51,677 nt of DNA from Candidatus Desulfosporosinus infrequens (GTDB taxonomy: Bacteria; Bacillota; Desulfitobacteriia; Desulfitobacteriales; Desulfitobacteriaceae). Each line of letters begins with the position of its first letter. The first letter of the stretch is position 1. Location of the stretch: positions 1 through 51,677 of the forward strand of contig OMOF01000823.1 of the NCBI GenBank assembly GCA_900290375.1. Reading direction: 5' to 3'. Positions 25,305 through 32,838 of the stretch are shown one piece after another. The position numbers and the translations under genes are program-made. The notes below the pieces were generated by a model. That model had not been told where the DNA came from, ran no database searches, and saw nothing but the letters and a program-made list of their open reading frames with translations.

Positions 25305-25452
25305 TTGTATTTCGGGCCGTTTACATACTATTGCTGCAATAATGTCATATTATCAGAGTAGATATTATAAAATGGGCAGGACTTTGGATATGTTTAGCGA
25401 ATATGTAATAGGTTAATGGTTAATGTCTGAATGGATGACAAGGAGCGATAAG

Positions 25453-26220
25453 ATGGTTCCGGTAGAATTCAGCTTCATCGAGAAACTGGACATAGTATGG
25501 GCGCGGTTGCGCAAAGAATTGAACTTTAAGCCAGCTGATTTTGAGGAATTAGTTCAGCTGGATATGGATGAACTTGATCGAACAGTTTATCCGGCGCTTG
25601 TTTTAGCTGTAAGTGGGGCCTGTGGAGATCATGGGCAAAAGCCCGAAGCGTTGGCAGCCATCGTTCAATTTGTATTTATGGCAAATAAAGTTCATAAGTT
25701 AATGAAAGATGAGAGTAATATGGCGGAAGAGCTGCGACAGTTTCCAGTGCTTGTCGGAGATTTATTATATGGAAAGTTCTTTTTAGAGCTCTGCCGTGAG
25801 AAGCTACTTCCCTTTCTAGACCCTCTGGCTCAGGTAATAGGAACGATGAGTGAGGGGGGGATTTCACGTTGGCTCGCTCGTGATACAAAACTAAATCGAG
25901 ATGAAGGGCTTCGAATTATTGAGATGGAATGTGCGTCACTAACGGCTTTAGCGGCGCGTCTTAGTGCAGAGCTCGCCGGTGTTTCACTTCCGTTACAGCA
26001 TCGGCTCGAGGCGTTTGGTTGGGAATTGGGGTTAGCATGGGGAGTATGGAAGGAACGTATGGAGAACACCATGGTGCAATCAATTCTGCAACAGGCGAAC
26101 AATATTTTAGATGAAATAGCGTCAGGATCCCAGCTTCAGTTACAGCCTCTCCGCGAAGTTTATTACTACCTGGCGAAGCAGCTGAACACAGATTACAATC
26201 CCCAAGAGGCAGGATCGTAA
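25453..26220 (+). CDS. Degenerate prenyl-synthase-like protein, possible heptaprenyl synthase subunit 1
   Basis: A 255-residue, mainly helical protein without a clear family name. I see a faint trans-prenyl synthase pattern. IVQFVFMANKVHKLMKDES stands where catalytic subunits have HMASLVHDDVID. LVGDLLYGKFFLELCREKLLPFLDP stands where they have GDYLFAKSLVLIAKINHPE. The DDxxD metal motifs are missing. This matches the role of the non-catalytic HepS/GerCA subunit that pairs with HepT in Bacillus, and a HepT-like gene lies at the end of this operon (30020). The start is the ATG at 25453 with AAGGAGC seven bases upstream. It is the first gene of the menaquinone operon. The function is inferred. Confidence 0.55.
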   Translation: MVPVEFSFIEKLDIVWARLRKELNFKPADFEELVQLDMDELDRTVYPALVLAVSGACGDHGQKPEALAAIVQFVFMANKVHKLMKDESNMAEELRQFPVLVGDLLYGKFFLELCREKLLPFLDPLAQVIGTMSEGGISRWLARDTKLNRDEGLRIIEMECASLTALAARLSAELAGVSLPLQHRLEAFGWELGLAWGVWKERMENTMVQSILQQANNILDEIASGSQLQLQPLREVYYYLAKQLNTDYNPQEAGS

Positions 26221-26235
26221 TGAACGGAGTAGAGT

Positions 26236-27093
26236 ATGCATAAACTAAAGGTTTTCTTCGAAATGATTAAATTTGAACACACGCTTTTTGCCCTTCCATT
26301 CGCCTATTTAGGTGCCTTTTTGGCAGCTAGGGGTGTTCCGCCTAGTTCAAAACTGTTCTGGATTACATTGGCCATGATAGGGGCGAGGACGGCGGCTATG
26401 TCCTTGAACAGACTGATTGATCGACATATTGATGCCCGTAATCCCCGCACGGCTCAGAGGGCACTGCCGGCAGGTCAGCTTAGGGTGAAGGAAGTTTACT
26501 TTTATACGGTACTGTCTTTCTTGCTCCTTGGCTATTCAGCGTACAAGCTCAATCTCTTGGCTTTGTGGTTAATGCCAATTGCCGTGTTCTTCCTTGTTTT
26601 GTATTCCTATACAAAACGCTTTACTTGGGCATGCCATCTCGCTTTAGGGATTTCGTTGGGCTTGGCTCCGGCGGGGGCCTGGATCGGGGTAACTGGTCAT
26701 TGGGCTTTGGCACCGATTCTTTTAGGATTGGGAGTCATGACTTGGGTTGCGGGTTTTGATGTTGTTTATGCTTGCCAAGATGTAGAATTTGACCGTAAAG
26801 AAGGGCTGCATTCGATTCCAGCTATTTTTGGAGTGCAGAGAGGGTTAGAGATCTCGTCGTTTCTGCATATCCTCGCGCCGCTCTTCTTTATTGCCGTCGG
26901 AGTGGTTATGGCCATGAGTTGGCTTTACTACGTGGGTGTTGCGATTGCGATCGTCTTACTCTTTCGCCAGCATCGCCTTGTCTCGGCAGACGATTTCTCT
27001 AAGATTGGGGTTGCCTTTTTTGACCTCAATGGGTACTTAAGTCTCTTGCTCTTTATATTCTCAATCTTGGATCTGGTCTTATTACGAAAGTGA
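26236..27093 (+). CDS. mqnP: UbiA-family prenyltransferase (MqnP-like)
   Basis: A 285-residue membrane enzyme with about eight helices that attaches the polyprenyl tail to the menaquinone ring precursor. The two magnesium/diphosphate motifs are NRLIDRHIDARNPRTAQR near residue 57 and DVVYACQDVEFDRKEGLHS near 172. A UbiA-type enzyme beside MqnC argues for MqnP of the futalosine pathway rather than UbiA of ubiquinone synthesis, which Firmicutes lack. The next gene's start region overlaps the stop. Confidence 0.87.
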   Translation: MHKLKVFFEMIKFEHTLFALPFAYLGAFLAARGVPPSSKLFWITLAMIGARTAAMSLNRLIDRHIDARNPRTAQRALPAGQLRVKEVYFYTVLSFLLLGYSAYKLNLLALWLMPIAVFFLVLYSYTKRFTWACHLALGISLGLAPAGAWIGVTGHWALAPILLGLGVMTWVAGFDVVYACQDVEFDRKEGLHSIPAIFGVQRGLEISSFLHILAPLFFIAVGVVMAMSWLYYVGVAIAIVLLFRQHRLVSADDFSKIGVAFFDLNGYLSLLLFIFSILDLVLLRK

Positions 27094-27107
27094 AGGAGGG
27101 GGACAAT

Positions 27108-27764
27108 ATGCTCTCACTGTTTGCTCAAAGTGAACTCAGTGACCTGATAGAAAAAGTGGAAAAGGGCGAACGCTTAGATTATGAGGCTGGTGTTCGCATG
27201 ATGGACAGTCAAGACATCTTGGCCCTTGGGTATATGGCTAATCTTGTGCGCGAACGGAAAAACGGTAACAAAACCTATTTTATGGTCAATAATCCTTTGG
27301 ATCATACAAATTTTTCTACTGATCGCACCAATGCAACAATGCTTTACGGGGATATTGAAACGACTGAAGAACGGATTGACCATTTGATACTACTCCGAGC
27401 AATACAGGACAGAATTGAAGGGTTTCTAACGTTTAGTCCACTTCCCGCAGACAGCGAAAAGACACAAGTTGAGGGAACTATGGGCGTTGGTAGTACAACG
27501 GGTATGGAAGATTTGAAAGTCTTGGCGGTTTCACGGATTCTTCTGGACAATATTGATCATATCAAAGCGTTTTGGATGATGCTCGGCCACAAATTGGCCC
27601 AAGTTTCTCTGGCTTTCGGCGTGGATGATTTAGATGGCACCGTTGTGGAGGGAACAGGAACAAGTGATGCCATCAGTAAGCGAGCTTTGATCCACATGAT
27701 TCAAAAGGCAGGACGAGATGCGGTAGAAAGAGATACACTCTATCGTGTCCTTAAACCTATTTAG
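27108..27764 (+). CDS. MqnE-like protein with the radical SAM core deleted
   Basis: A 218-residue protein clearly derived from aminofutalosine synthase MqnE, which is normally about 360-370 residues. The N-terminal LSDLIEKVEKGERLDYEAG and the C-terminal TNATMLYGDIETTEERIDHL, MLGHKLAQVSLAFG and DDLDGTVVEG regions are recognisable. About 140 residues between HTN and TNATMLYG are gone, including the CxxxCxxC cluster motif. The join is in frame, with AGGAGGGG before the ATG and no stops. It cannot be a radical SAM enzyme. It may be a decaying gene or a repurposed partner of MqnC. A full MqnE would have to be elsewhere for the pathway to run. Confidence 0.8.
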   Translation: MLSLFAQSELSDLIEKVEKGERLDYEAGVRMMDSQDILALGYMANLVRERKNGNKTYFMVNNPLDHTNFSTDRTNATMLYGDIETTEERIDHLILLRAIQDRIEGFLTFSPLPADSEKTQVEGTMGVGSTTGMEDLKVLAVSRILLDNIDHIKAFWMMLGHKLAQVSLAFGVDDLDGTVVEGTGTSDAISKRALIHMIQKAGRDAVERDTLYRVLKPI

Positions 27765-27785
27765 GGCCGGAAGGAGGAGAAGCAC

Positions 27786-28868
27786 ATGCCAACGGAGACC
27801 TTGAGAATTATTGAGCGACGATTATCCGGAGAACGGTTATCCTGCGCGGATGGGGTAAAACTATTAGAAGATGCCAATCTTTTGTCCTTAGGTCAAGGCG
27901 CGGATCTCGTTCGAGGACAAATGCATCCGAAAAAAGTGGTCACGTTTGTTATTGACCGGAATATTAACTATACCAATATCTGTTCTTGTCAATGTAAGTT
28001 TTGCGCTTTCTACTGTAAACCCGAAGATCCGGAAGGATATATTTTGTCACGCGACGCATTACATGCTAAGATTGAAGAAACAATTGCGGTTGGAGGGACT
28101 CAGCTCTTGATTCAAGGGGGATTGCATCCCGATTTGGATCTGCTCTACTTTGAGAATCTTCTGCGCGACATTAAAGCCCATTATACCATTCACATTCACT
28201 CGTTTAGTCCTCCAGAAATATGGGATCTGGCGAACAAATCCGGATTAAGTCTTGAAGAGGTCATCCGTCGCCTCCGCGAGGCAGGTTTGGATTCGATTCC
28301 TGGGGGAGGGGCAGAAATTCTGGATGATCGTGTCCGTCGTCTCATCAGCCCTAACAAAATAAGCTGGCAACAATGGATGGACGTGATGACCATAGCGCAC
28401 AAGCTGGGGATGAAATCTACTGCGACTATGATGTTTGGGCATGTCGAGACGTTTGAAGAGCGGGTCCTGCACATGATTCGTGTTCGGGAGGCTCAGGATC
28501 AAACGGGTGGCTTTACGGCCTTTATACCTTGGAGTTTTGCCCCAACGAACACTGAGCTCGGGGGAGAGGGTAGTACCGGAGTTGAGTACCTGCGGACACT
28601 CGCAGTAGCACGCTTGATGCTCGATAATGTCCCCAATATCCAAGCGTCATGGGTCACCCAAGGGGCCAAGATGGCCCAAGTCGCTTTGCGTTTTGGAGCT
28701 AACGATTTTGGAAGTACTATGCTTGAAGAAAACGTGGTTCGGGCGGCAGGGGTGCAAACGCGTGTCCCGTTACAGGAAATAGTCCGTTGTATTGAAGACG
28801 CTGGTTATCAAGCTGTTCAACGCAATACACACTACGAGTGGCTAAAGGAGTACGGGAAGGAAGTGTAG
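27786..28868 (+). CDS. mqnC: Cyclic dehypoxanthinyl futalosine synthase
   Basis: Radical SAM enzyme of the futalosine route to menaquinone; it cyclises dehypoxanthinyl futalosine. It has 360 residues, the usual length, with the cluster motif CSCQCKFC near residue 62, QGGLHPDLDLLYFENL near 105, SIPGGGAEIL near 170 and ATMMFGHVETFEERV near 215. GGAGGAG precedes the ATG. It is directly downstream of the deleted mqnE-like gene and shares the C-terminal paralogous pattern with it. Confidence 0.92.
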   Translation: MPTETLRIIERRLSGERLSCADGVKLLEDANLLSLGQGADLVRGQMHPKKVVTFVIDRNINYTNICSCQCKFCAFYCKPEDPEGYILSRDALHAKIEETIAVGGTQLLIQGGLHPDLDLLYFENLLRDIKAHYTIHIHSFSPPEIWDLANKSGLSLEEVIRRLREAGLDSIPGGGAEILDDRVRRLISPNKISWQQWMDVMTIAHKLGMKSTATMMFGHVETFEERVLHMIRVREAQDQTGGFTAFIPWSFAPTNTELGGEGSTGVEYLRTLAVARLMLDNVPNIQASWVTQGAKMAQVALRFGANDFGSTMLEENVVRAAGVQTRVPLQEIVRCIEDAGYQAVQRNTHYEWLKEYGKEV

Positions 28869-28872
28869 GTGG

Positions 28873-29637
28873 ATGCGCAGGCGCAAGCGACAGCTCGATG
28901 AGGGTAATTTGCCGCTAATAGAACATGTAATGGCCCTACGCAAAGTGTTGGTTATTTCCGCTTATGCCATTGCGATAGGTACTATTATCGGTTGGTTTAT
29001 TAGTGACCAAACGTTCGCCTATCTGGCAAGCCCAGTGACCCAGTTGAAAACTATCATGTTCATTACGACAACGCCGATGGAACCAATGTTAGTTAAGCTA
29101 AAAGTATCTTTGTTCATTGGTGTCGCTTTAGCGCTGCCGATCCTGATGTGGCAGATCTGGAGTTTTGTGCTCCCAGCGTTAAAGCAAAATGAACGGAAAT
29201 ATTTATATATTATTGTTCCCAGCTCGGTACTTCTCTTTCTTGGTGGGGCAGCTTTGTGCTTTTATCTTGTCATGCCGATCGGGGTAAAATTTTTACTCTT
29301 TTACACTGGTGGGGGTGTGCAATCCACGCCCTTTGTAACCAAAACGTCTTACCTTGGTTTTCTTCTAACTTTTCTCCTGACCTTTGGGTTAGTGTTTCAA
29401 CTGCCGATTGTTTTATTGATCCTTATTCGTATAGGCTTGTTGTCGCCCAAGACGTTAGCGAAAAAAAGGCGCTGGGCGATCTTGGTGATTGTCATAGCGG
29501 TGGCTATTGTCTCCCCATCACCAGATCTCTTGACGCAAGCTCTCATGGCTGGACCAATGTATCTCCTTTATGAAATTAGCATCTGGCTGGGGTATCTGAT
29601 CGATCGCAGAAGAAATAAAGACCTAGTTTCGGAATAA
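28873..29637 (+). CDS. tatC: Twin-arginine translocase subunit TatC
   Basis: Membrane receptor for twin-arginine signal peptides, 254 residues with six hydrophobic helices. Family landmarks: LPLIEHVMALRKVL at the N-terminus (the usual xxHLxELR reads EHVMALR here), and P-rich PILMWQIWSFVLPALKQNERKY after helix 2. It begins four bases after mqnC. Its place inside a quinone operon suggests co-expression with cofactor-bearing exported redox enzymes. Confidence 0.9.
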   Translation: MRRRKRQLDEGNLPLIEHVMALRKVLVISAYAIAIGTIIGWFISDQTFAYLASPVTQLKTIMFITTTPMEPMLVKLKVSLFIGVALALPILMWQIWSFVLPALKQNERKYLYIIVPSSVLLFLGGAALCFYLVMPIGVKFLLFYTGGGVQSTPFVTKTSYLGFLLTFLLTFGLVFQLPIVLLILIRIGLLSPKTLAKKRRWAILVIVIAVAIVSPSPDLLTQALMAGPMYLLYEISIWLGYLIDRRRNKDLVSE

Positions 29638-29649
29638 GGGGGCAAAGAT

Positions 29650-30012
29650 ATGGGTATTACAGAAATCATTTTGATTATGGCTATTGCTCTTATTTTGTTT
29701 GGGCCTGAGGATTTGCCAGAGATCGCTCGGACGATGGGAAAAGTAGTTTTTGAAATTCGCAAGGCAACCCATGAACTGACCAAGGAATTTCAAAGTTCAT
29801 TTGATACCCCTAGTAAAGTTTTGAATAAAGCTTTTGAGCAGACGACTTCACCACGCGTAACCAACCAAGAAACACCAGTTCTGCCAAGTGAAGCAACTGA
29901 AATTAATACAAACATCGACTTATTAACGTACGAAGATGAAATTCCAGATGATCCACTAGCGGAACTACCATTAGATATGGTATCTTATGAAGAAAAGGGT
30001 GCAAGCAGGTGA
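29650..30012 (+). CDS. tatA: Tat pore component TatA/TatB
   Basis: A 120-residue protein: a single N-terminal membrane helix, the FGPEDLPEIARTMGK hinge and amphipathic helix, then a longer polar tail. The tail is longer than in the 66-residue TatA at 46792, so this one could act as TatB, though Firmicutes usually use a single bifunctional TatA. It lies 12 bases after tatC and its end overlaps the apparent start region of the prenyl synthase gene. Confidence 0.85.
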   Translation: MGITEIILIMAIALILFGPEDLPEIARTMGKVVFEIRKATHELTKEFQSSFDTPSKVLNKAFEQTTSPRVTNQETPVLPSEATEINTNIDLLTYEDEIPDDPLAELPLDMVSYEEKGASR

Positions 30013-30019
30013 ACCGCTT

Positions 30020-30988
30020 TTGAAACAACTCTGGCTCTTCAATCAGATAAATTCAGATTTGCAACGGGTGGAAAAGGAACTGACAAAATTCGTGGAGACG
30101 GATTATCCGATTCTCCAGGATTCGGCCGTCCATTTATTGGCTGCCGGAGGGAAACGATTGCGCCCGGCGTTTACGCTCTTAGCCGGGAAATTTTATGGTT
30201 ATTCTTTAGAAAAGTTGATGCCTGTAGCTATGGCCTTAGAGCTAATTCATATGTCCTCACTCGTCCATGATGATGTTGTGGATGCGTCGCTGACCAGAAG
30301 AGGACGACCCACTGTTAAGTCCAAATGGGGCAACATAGTTTCTGTGGAAACTGGCGACTATCTATTTGCTAAATCCTTGGTGCTGATTGCTAAGATCAAT
30401 CATCCGGAGGTTGCCCGTATCTTGGCAGAAATTAGTGTTGAAATGTGCCAAGGGGAGATTCAGCAGATTAAATCTTCCTTTGATGTTGAACAAAATCGCA
30501 AACAGTACTATTACCGCATAAAACGCAAAACTGCCCTGTTGATTTCTGCTTGTTGTAGAATAGGAGCCTTGGTTTCGGGAGCTCCCCAGCGTCAGGTGTG
30601 GGCAATGGGTGCTTATGGACATTCACTGGGAATGGCTTTTCAGATTGTCGATGATGTCTTGGATATAACGGCCAAGCCCTCCGAATTTGGCAAGCCAATT
30701 GGGGGAGATTTGCGTCAGGGGATTATGACGTTACCTATGATCCTATCTCTGCAATTGTCCCAGGAACCTTCGCGTTTACAGGTGTTGCTCGGAAAAATGG
30801 ACAAAACGGATGGTGAAGTAGCGGAAACTATTGAGCTGATCAAAAACTCAGGAGCGATCGACGAGTCGATGCAACTGGTCGACCTGTATGTGCAGAAGGC
30901 CAAAAAACATCTTCAGGATCTTCCCCCGGTTCCAACGCGTAAAGCCTTGGAAGAGTTAGCTGAGTTTATACGCGTTCGAAAGTTTTAG
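30020..30988 (+). CDS. hepT: Heptaprenyl diphosphate synthase catalytic subunit (HepT-like)
   Basis: Elongates farnesyl diphosphate with isopentenyl units to make the menaquinone side chain. The 322-residue protein has the chain-length-determination region ELIHMSSL followed by the first aspartate motif HDDVVDAS, GDYLFAKS, and the second motif QIVDDVLDI. I choose the TTG at 30020 because AGGTGA lies eight bases upstream; the frame runs back to an ATG at 29987 that lacks a ribosome site. The degenerate homologue at 25453 may be its partner. Product chain length cannot be read with certainty. Confidence 0.87.
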   Translation: MKQLWLFNQINSDLQRVEKELTKFVETDYPILQDSAVHLLAAGGKRLRPAFTLLAGKFYGYSLEKLMPVAMALELIHMSSLVHDDVVDASLTRRGRPTVKSKWGNIVSVETGDYLFAKSLVLIAKINHPEVARILAEISVEMCQGEIQQIKSSFDVEQNRKQYYYRIKRKTALLISACCRIGALVSGAPQRQVWAMGAYGHSLGMAFQIVDDVLDITAKPSEFGKPIGGDLRQGIMTLPMILSLQLSQEPSRLQVLLGKMDKTDGEVAETIELIKNSGAIDESMQLVDLYVQKAKKHLQDLPPVPTRKALEELAEFIRVRKF

Positions 30989-31000
30989 ATCCCAATTGAA

Positions 31001-31050
31001 GAGAATAAATACCTCTCCCGTAAAGCCGACGGGAGAGGTATTTTATTCTC
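31001..31050 (+). terminator. Terminator of the menaquinone/Tat operon
   Basis: A stem of about 21 bp (31001-31021 with 31029-31050), loop of seven bases, T-rich on the 3' arm. It starts 12 bases after the hepT stop. Confidence 0.85.
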
Positions 31051-31157
31051 CCAACTAGACTAAGGTCCTTGCGGCCCTCGCACACAAGTTGGTAAATGAA
31101 AAACTTGGGCAAATAACCCTAGAAAAGATAAGAACTCGAAATGGAAAATGTTGCGCC

Positions 31158-31185
31158 TTGACTTAATTAACAAAACAAATACTAT
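31158..31185 (+). promoter_or_regulatory. Possible promoter of the orphan gene at 31318
   Basis: TTGACT (31158-31163) and TACTAT (31180-31185) are 16 bases apart, giving a leader of about 125 bases. I see no other signal between the terminator at 31050 and the gene. Confidence 0.45.
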
Positions 31186-31317
31186 AGGTGATGGCACTCT
31201 AATAAGGTAATGGATAATTTGCTCTAATTTTTGGGGAGAGGTGTAAGTGCATTTGATTCACATATTACGGCCAATCACTCAATTCAAACTGCGGTAATTA
31301 TTAAAGGTGGTAGAGTT

Positions 31318-31788
31318 ATGGGATACAATGTTGCAGATATAATTAATAAAGCTGTGAAAATTGCAATTAGAAGAAGAACAATATACGAAAATATAGGACA
31401 GGAAAAGTGCGATAACTTACCCGTAAAAATAATTTCGAAGGTTCTATTAAAAGAAGTGGATAGAACTATTGAATATTACGAAGAATTCTTGAAAGAAATA
31501 AATAATGACGTGGAATTCGAGGAGATCGATTTTTCGATATATGATAAAATGTCATTTTTGATAAATGATTTCAATAGAAGAATTGATACAGCAGAAATTA
31601 ACAATGTCAAAGAATATTTATTGTTTTCCCTTGGTTTTGAAAAGTCTGTATACTCTTTGCTAATAAATATACAAGGTAGATTTGTAATAAACGCCAATGA
31701 CATTCAAACAAAAACATATAAAATATTGGCTGCTATTATTGACAATAAAGCTAGACTTATCGCAATGCTTGACAAGGCTTTACAGTAA
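31318..31788 (+). CDS. Hypothetical helical protein, possibly ferritin-like
   Basis: A 156-residue protein of unknown function. It is almost wholly helical, rich in I, N, K and E, and clearly more AT-rich than its neighbours. LLKEVDRTIEYYEEFLKEI and LGFEKSVYSLLINIQG are arranged like the second and third helices of rubrerythrin-type ferritins, but only some metal-binding glutamates are visible. AAAGGTGG precedes the ATG at 31318; the frame continues back to 31231. The base composition and isolation suggest later acquisition. Confidence 0.5.
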   Translation: MGYNVADIINKAVKIAIRRRTIYENIGQEKCDNLPVKIISKVLLKEVDRTIEYYEEFLKEINNDVEFEEIDFSIYDKMSFLINDFNRRIDTAEINNVKEYLLFSLGFEKSVYSLLINIQGRFVINANDIQTKTYKILAAIIDNKARLIAMLDKALQ

Positions 31789-31948
31789 ATTCGGCCGTCA
31801 TATTCTTTCATTTGGCCCCAACGTTCAATCTGGTAAGGGCCATCTTGTTTTACCTTCTTTAGATAGAAAAGCATATCCAGGTGGCGGGATATTAATTTCC
31901 ATTGATATTATCAAAGAATATAGCTATAATAAGAACACTAGTTCGTAA
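31789..31948 (+). other. Open stretch of unknown origin, possible gene fragment
   Basis: A frame crossing the end of the gene at 31318 stays open to 31948. The part past 31789 encodes GRHILSFGPNVQSGKGHLVL and a glycine-rich stretch that looks like real protein. It has no start or ribosome site of its own. I do not recognise it; it may be the tail of a gene lost by deletion. Confidence 0.2.
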
Positions 31949-31979
31949 AAACAAATATATGTACTGTAAGGTGGTTGGA

Positions 31980-32066
31980 ATGAAAGAAAACAAGCTCATT
32001 CACTTTGGTGGTTGCACGGAGTGTATCACTGGTGATTGGACGGAAAGTACTAATGAAACCCATTGA
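31980..32066 (+). CDS. Possible 28-residue peptide with CTEC motif
   Basis: ATG at 31980 behind TAAGGTGG encodes a 28-residue peptide containing FGGCTECITGDW. Its stop overlaps the start of the next small gene by 14 bases, which would couple their translation. It is too short to judge by composition. The ribosome site and overlap are the only support. Confidence 0.28.
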   Translation: MKENKLIHFGGCTECITGDWTESTNETH

Positions 32067-32289
32067 GATGATTGCGTGGTTTAATATCACTGGTACGCTG
32101 CGCCCCATCCGATTCCGTCATGATGGAATCGTTGTTAAGGTCGAGCGGATTGTCAAAGTTACTGAAGAAAAACTCGCCGGAAACCGAATGAAGGTTTATG
32201 AGTGCCAAAGTGAGATTCATGGGCAAATGAAGTGTTTTGAGCTTAAGTATGAGCTGAATACCTGCAAATGGTTCTTGTTCAAAATGTAG
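32053..32289 (+). CDS. Small hypothetical protein
   Basis: A 78-residue protein starting at the ATG at 32053. It is basic, with alternating beta-like segments (MIAWFNITGTLRPIRFR; ELKYELNTCKWFLFKM). I have a loose memory of similar small proteins in related Clostridia but no function for them. The frame extends upstream to 32005. Only a weak GGAAAG precedes the start, consistent with coupling to the peptide frame that overlaps it. Confidence 0.5.
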   Translation: MKPIEMIAWFNITGTLRPIRFRHDGIVVKVERIVKVTEEKLAGNRMKVYECQSEIHGQMKCFELKYELNTCKWFLFKM

Positions 32290-32484
32290 AGAATAAACGT
32301 TCTTCCCGTCCTATATACTAGACTTATGACAAAATTCATTTTACAAAATCATGTTTTAGCTTTAGTGAGTGTACACGTTCCGAAGAACGCACCAGTTTGG
32401 AATTCCATTAAAAAAACGGCCTTCGCTTTAAGGAACATTACACCTTCAAACGAGGCCGTGGTTTATTATAGAGAGGTTTTTGAA

Positions 32485-32662
32485 ATGGCAAATATGACAG
32501 TAATTCCGGCAAAACTAAGACAAGCATTGCATGCAACTGTAGTAGCAAGAGAGTATGGAATACCTGCAGTTGTGGGTTTTCGGAGGCTACAAAATAATTA
32601 AAACAGGCCAAAAGATCAGAATAGATAGCAATATCGGATTTGTAACGATTATAGAAGAATAG
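32485..32662 (+). pseudogene. Decayed PEP-utilising mobile domain fragment
   Basis: TVVAREYGIPAVVG near 32540-32575 is the swivelling phosphohistidine-domain signature of PEP synthase and rifampicin phosphotransferase-type enzymes, but the usual histidine-bearing loop is altered. The family pattern then breaks. EATK appears in a second frame, and KIIKTGQKIRID followed by GFVTIIEE and a stop appear in a third. Two frameshifts and loss of the large N-terminal part mark it as a remnant. An imperfect inverted repeat (about 32417-32460) lies before it. I see nothing else up to resB at 32839. Confidence 0.65.
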
Positions 32663-32838
32663 AAGGTGATTCGTATAATCAGAGAAGTGCGTGACTATCA
32701 ACCCCTTCTTGACCTCTCAGCATGGAATTCATAGCTTAGATAGAGTACAATATAGGTCAGGCTTACTCTTCTGTCGCATATAACGATAAATTTGTGTGAA
32801 TAGTACTTGAATAGGTCATAGACTGGGAGGGCAATTTG

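Noticed and set aside
32653..32721. 22-codon frame starting GTG after the PEP-domain remnant
   Set aside because: It is very short, uses a GTG start with only a weak AGAAGG nearby, and has no recognisable sequence.
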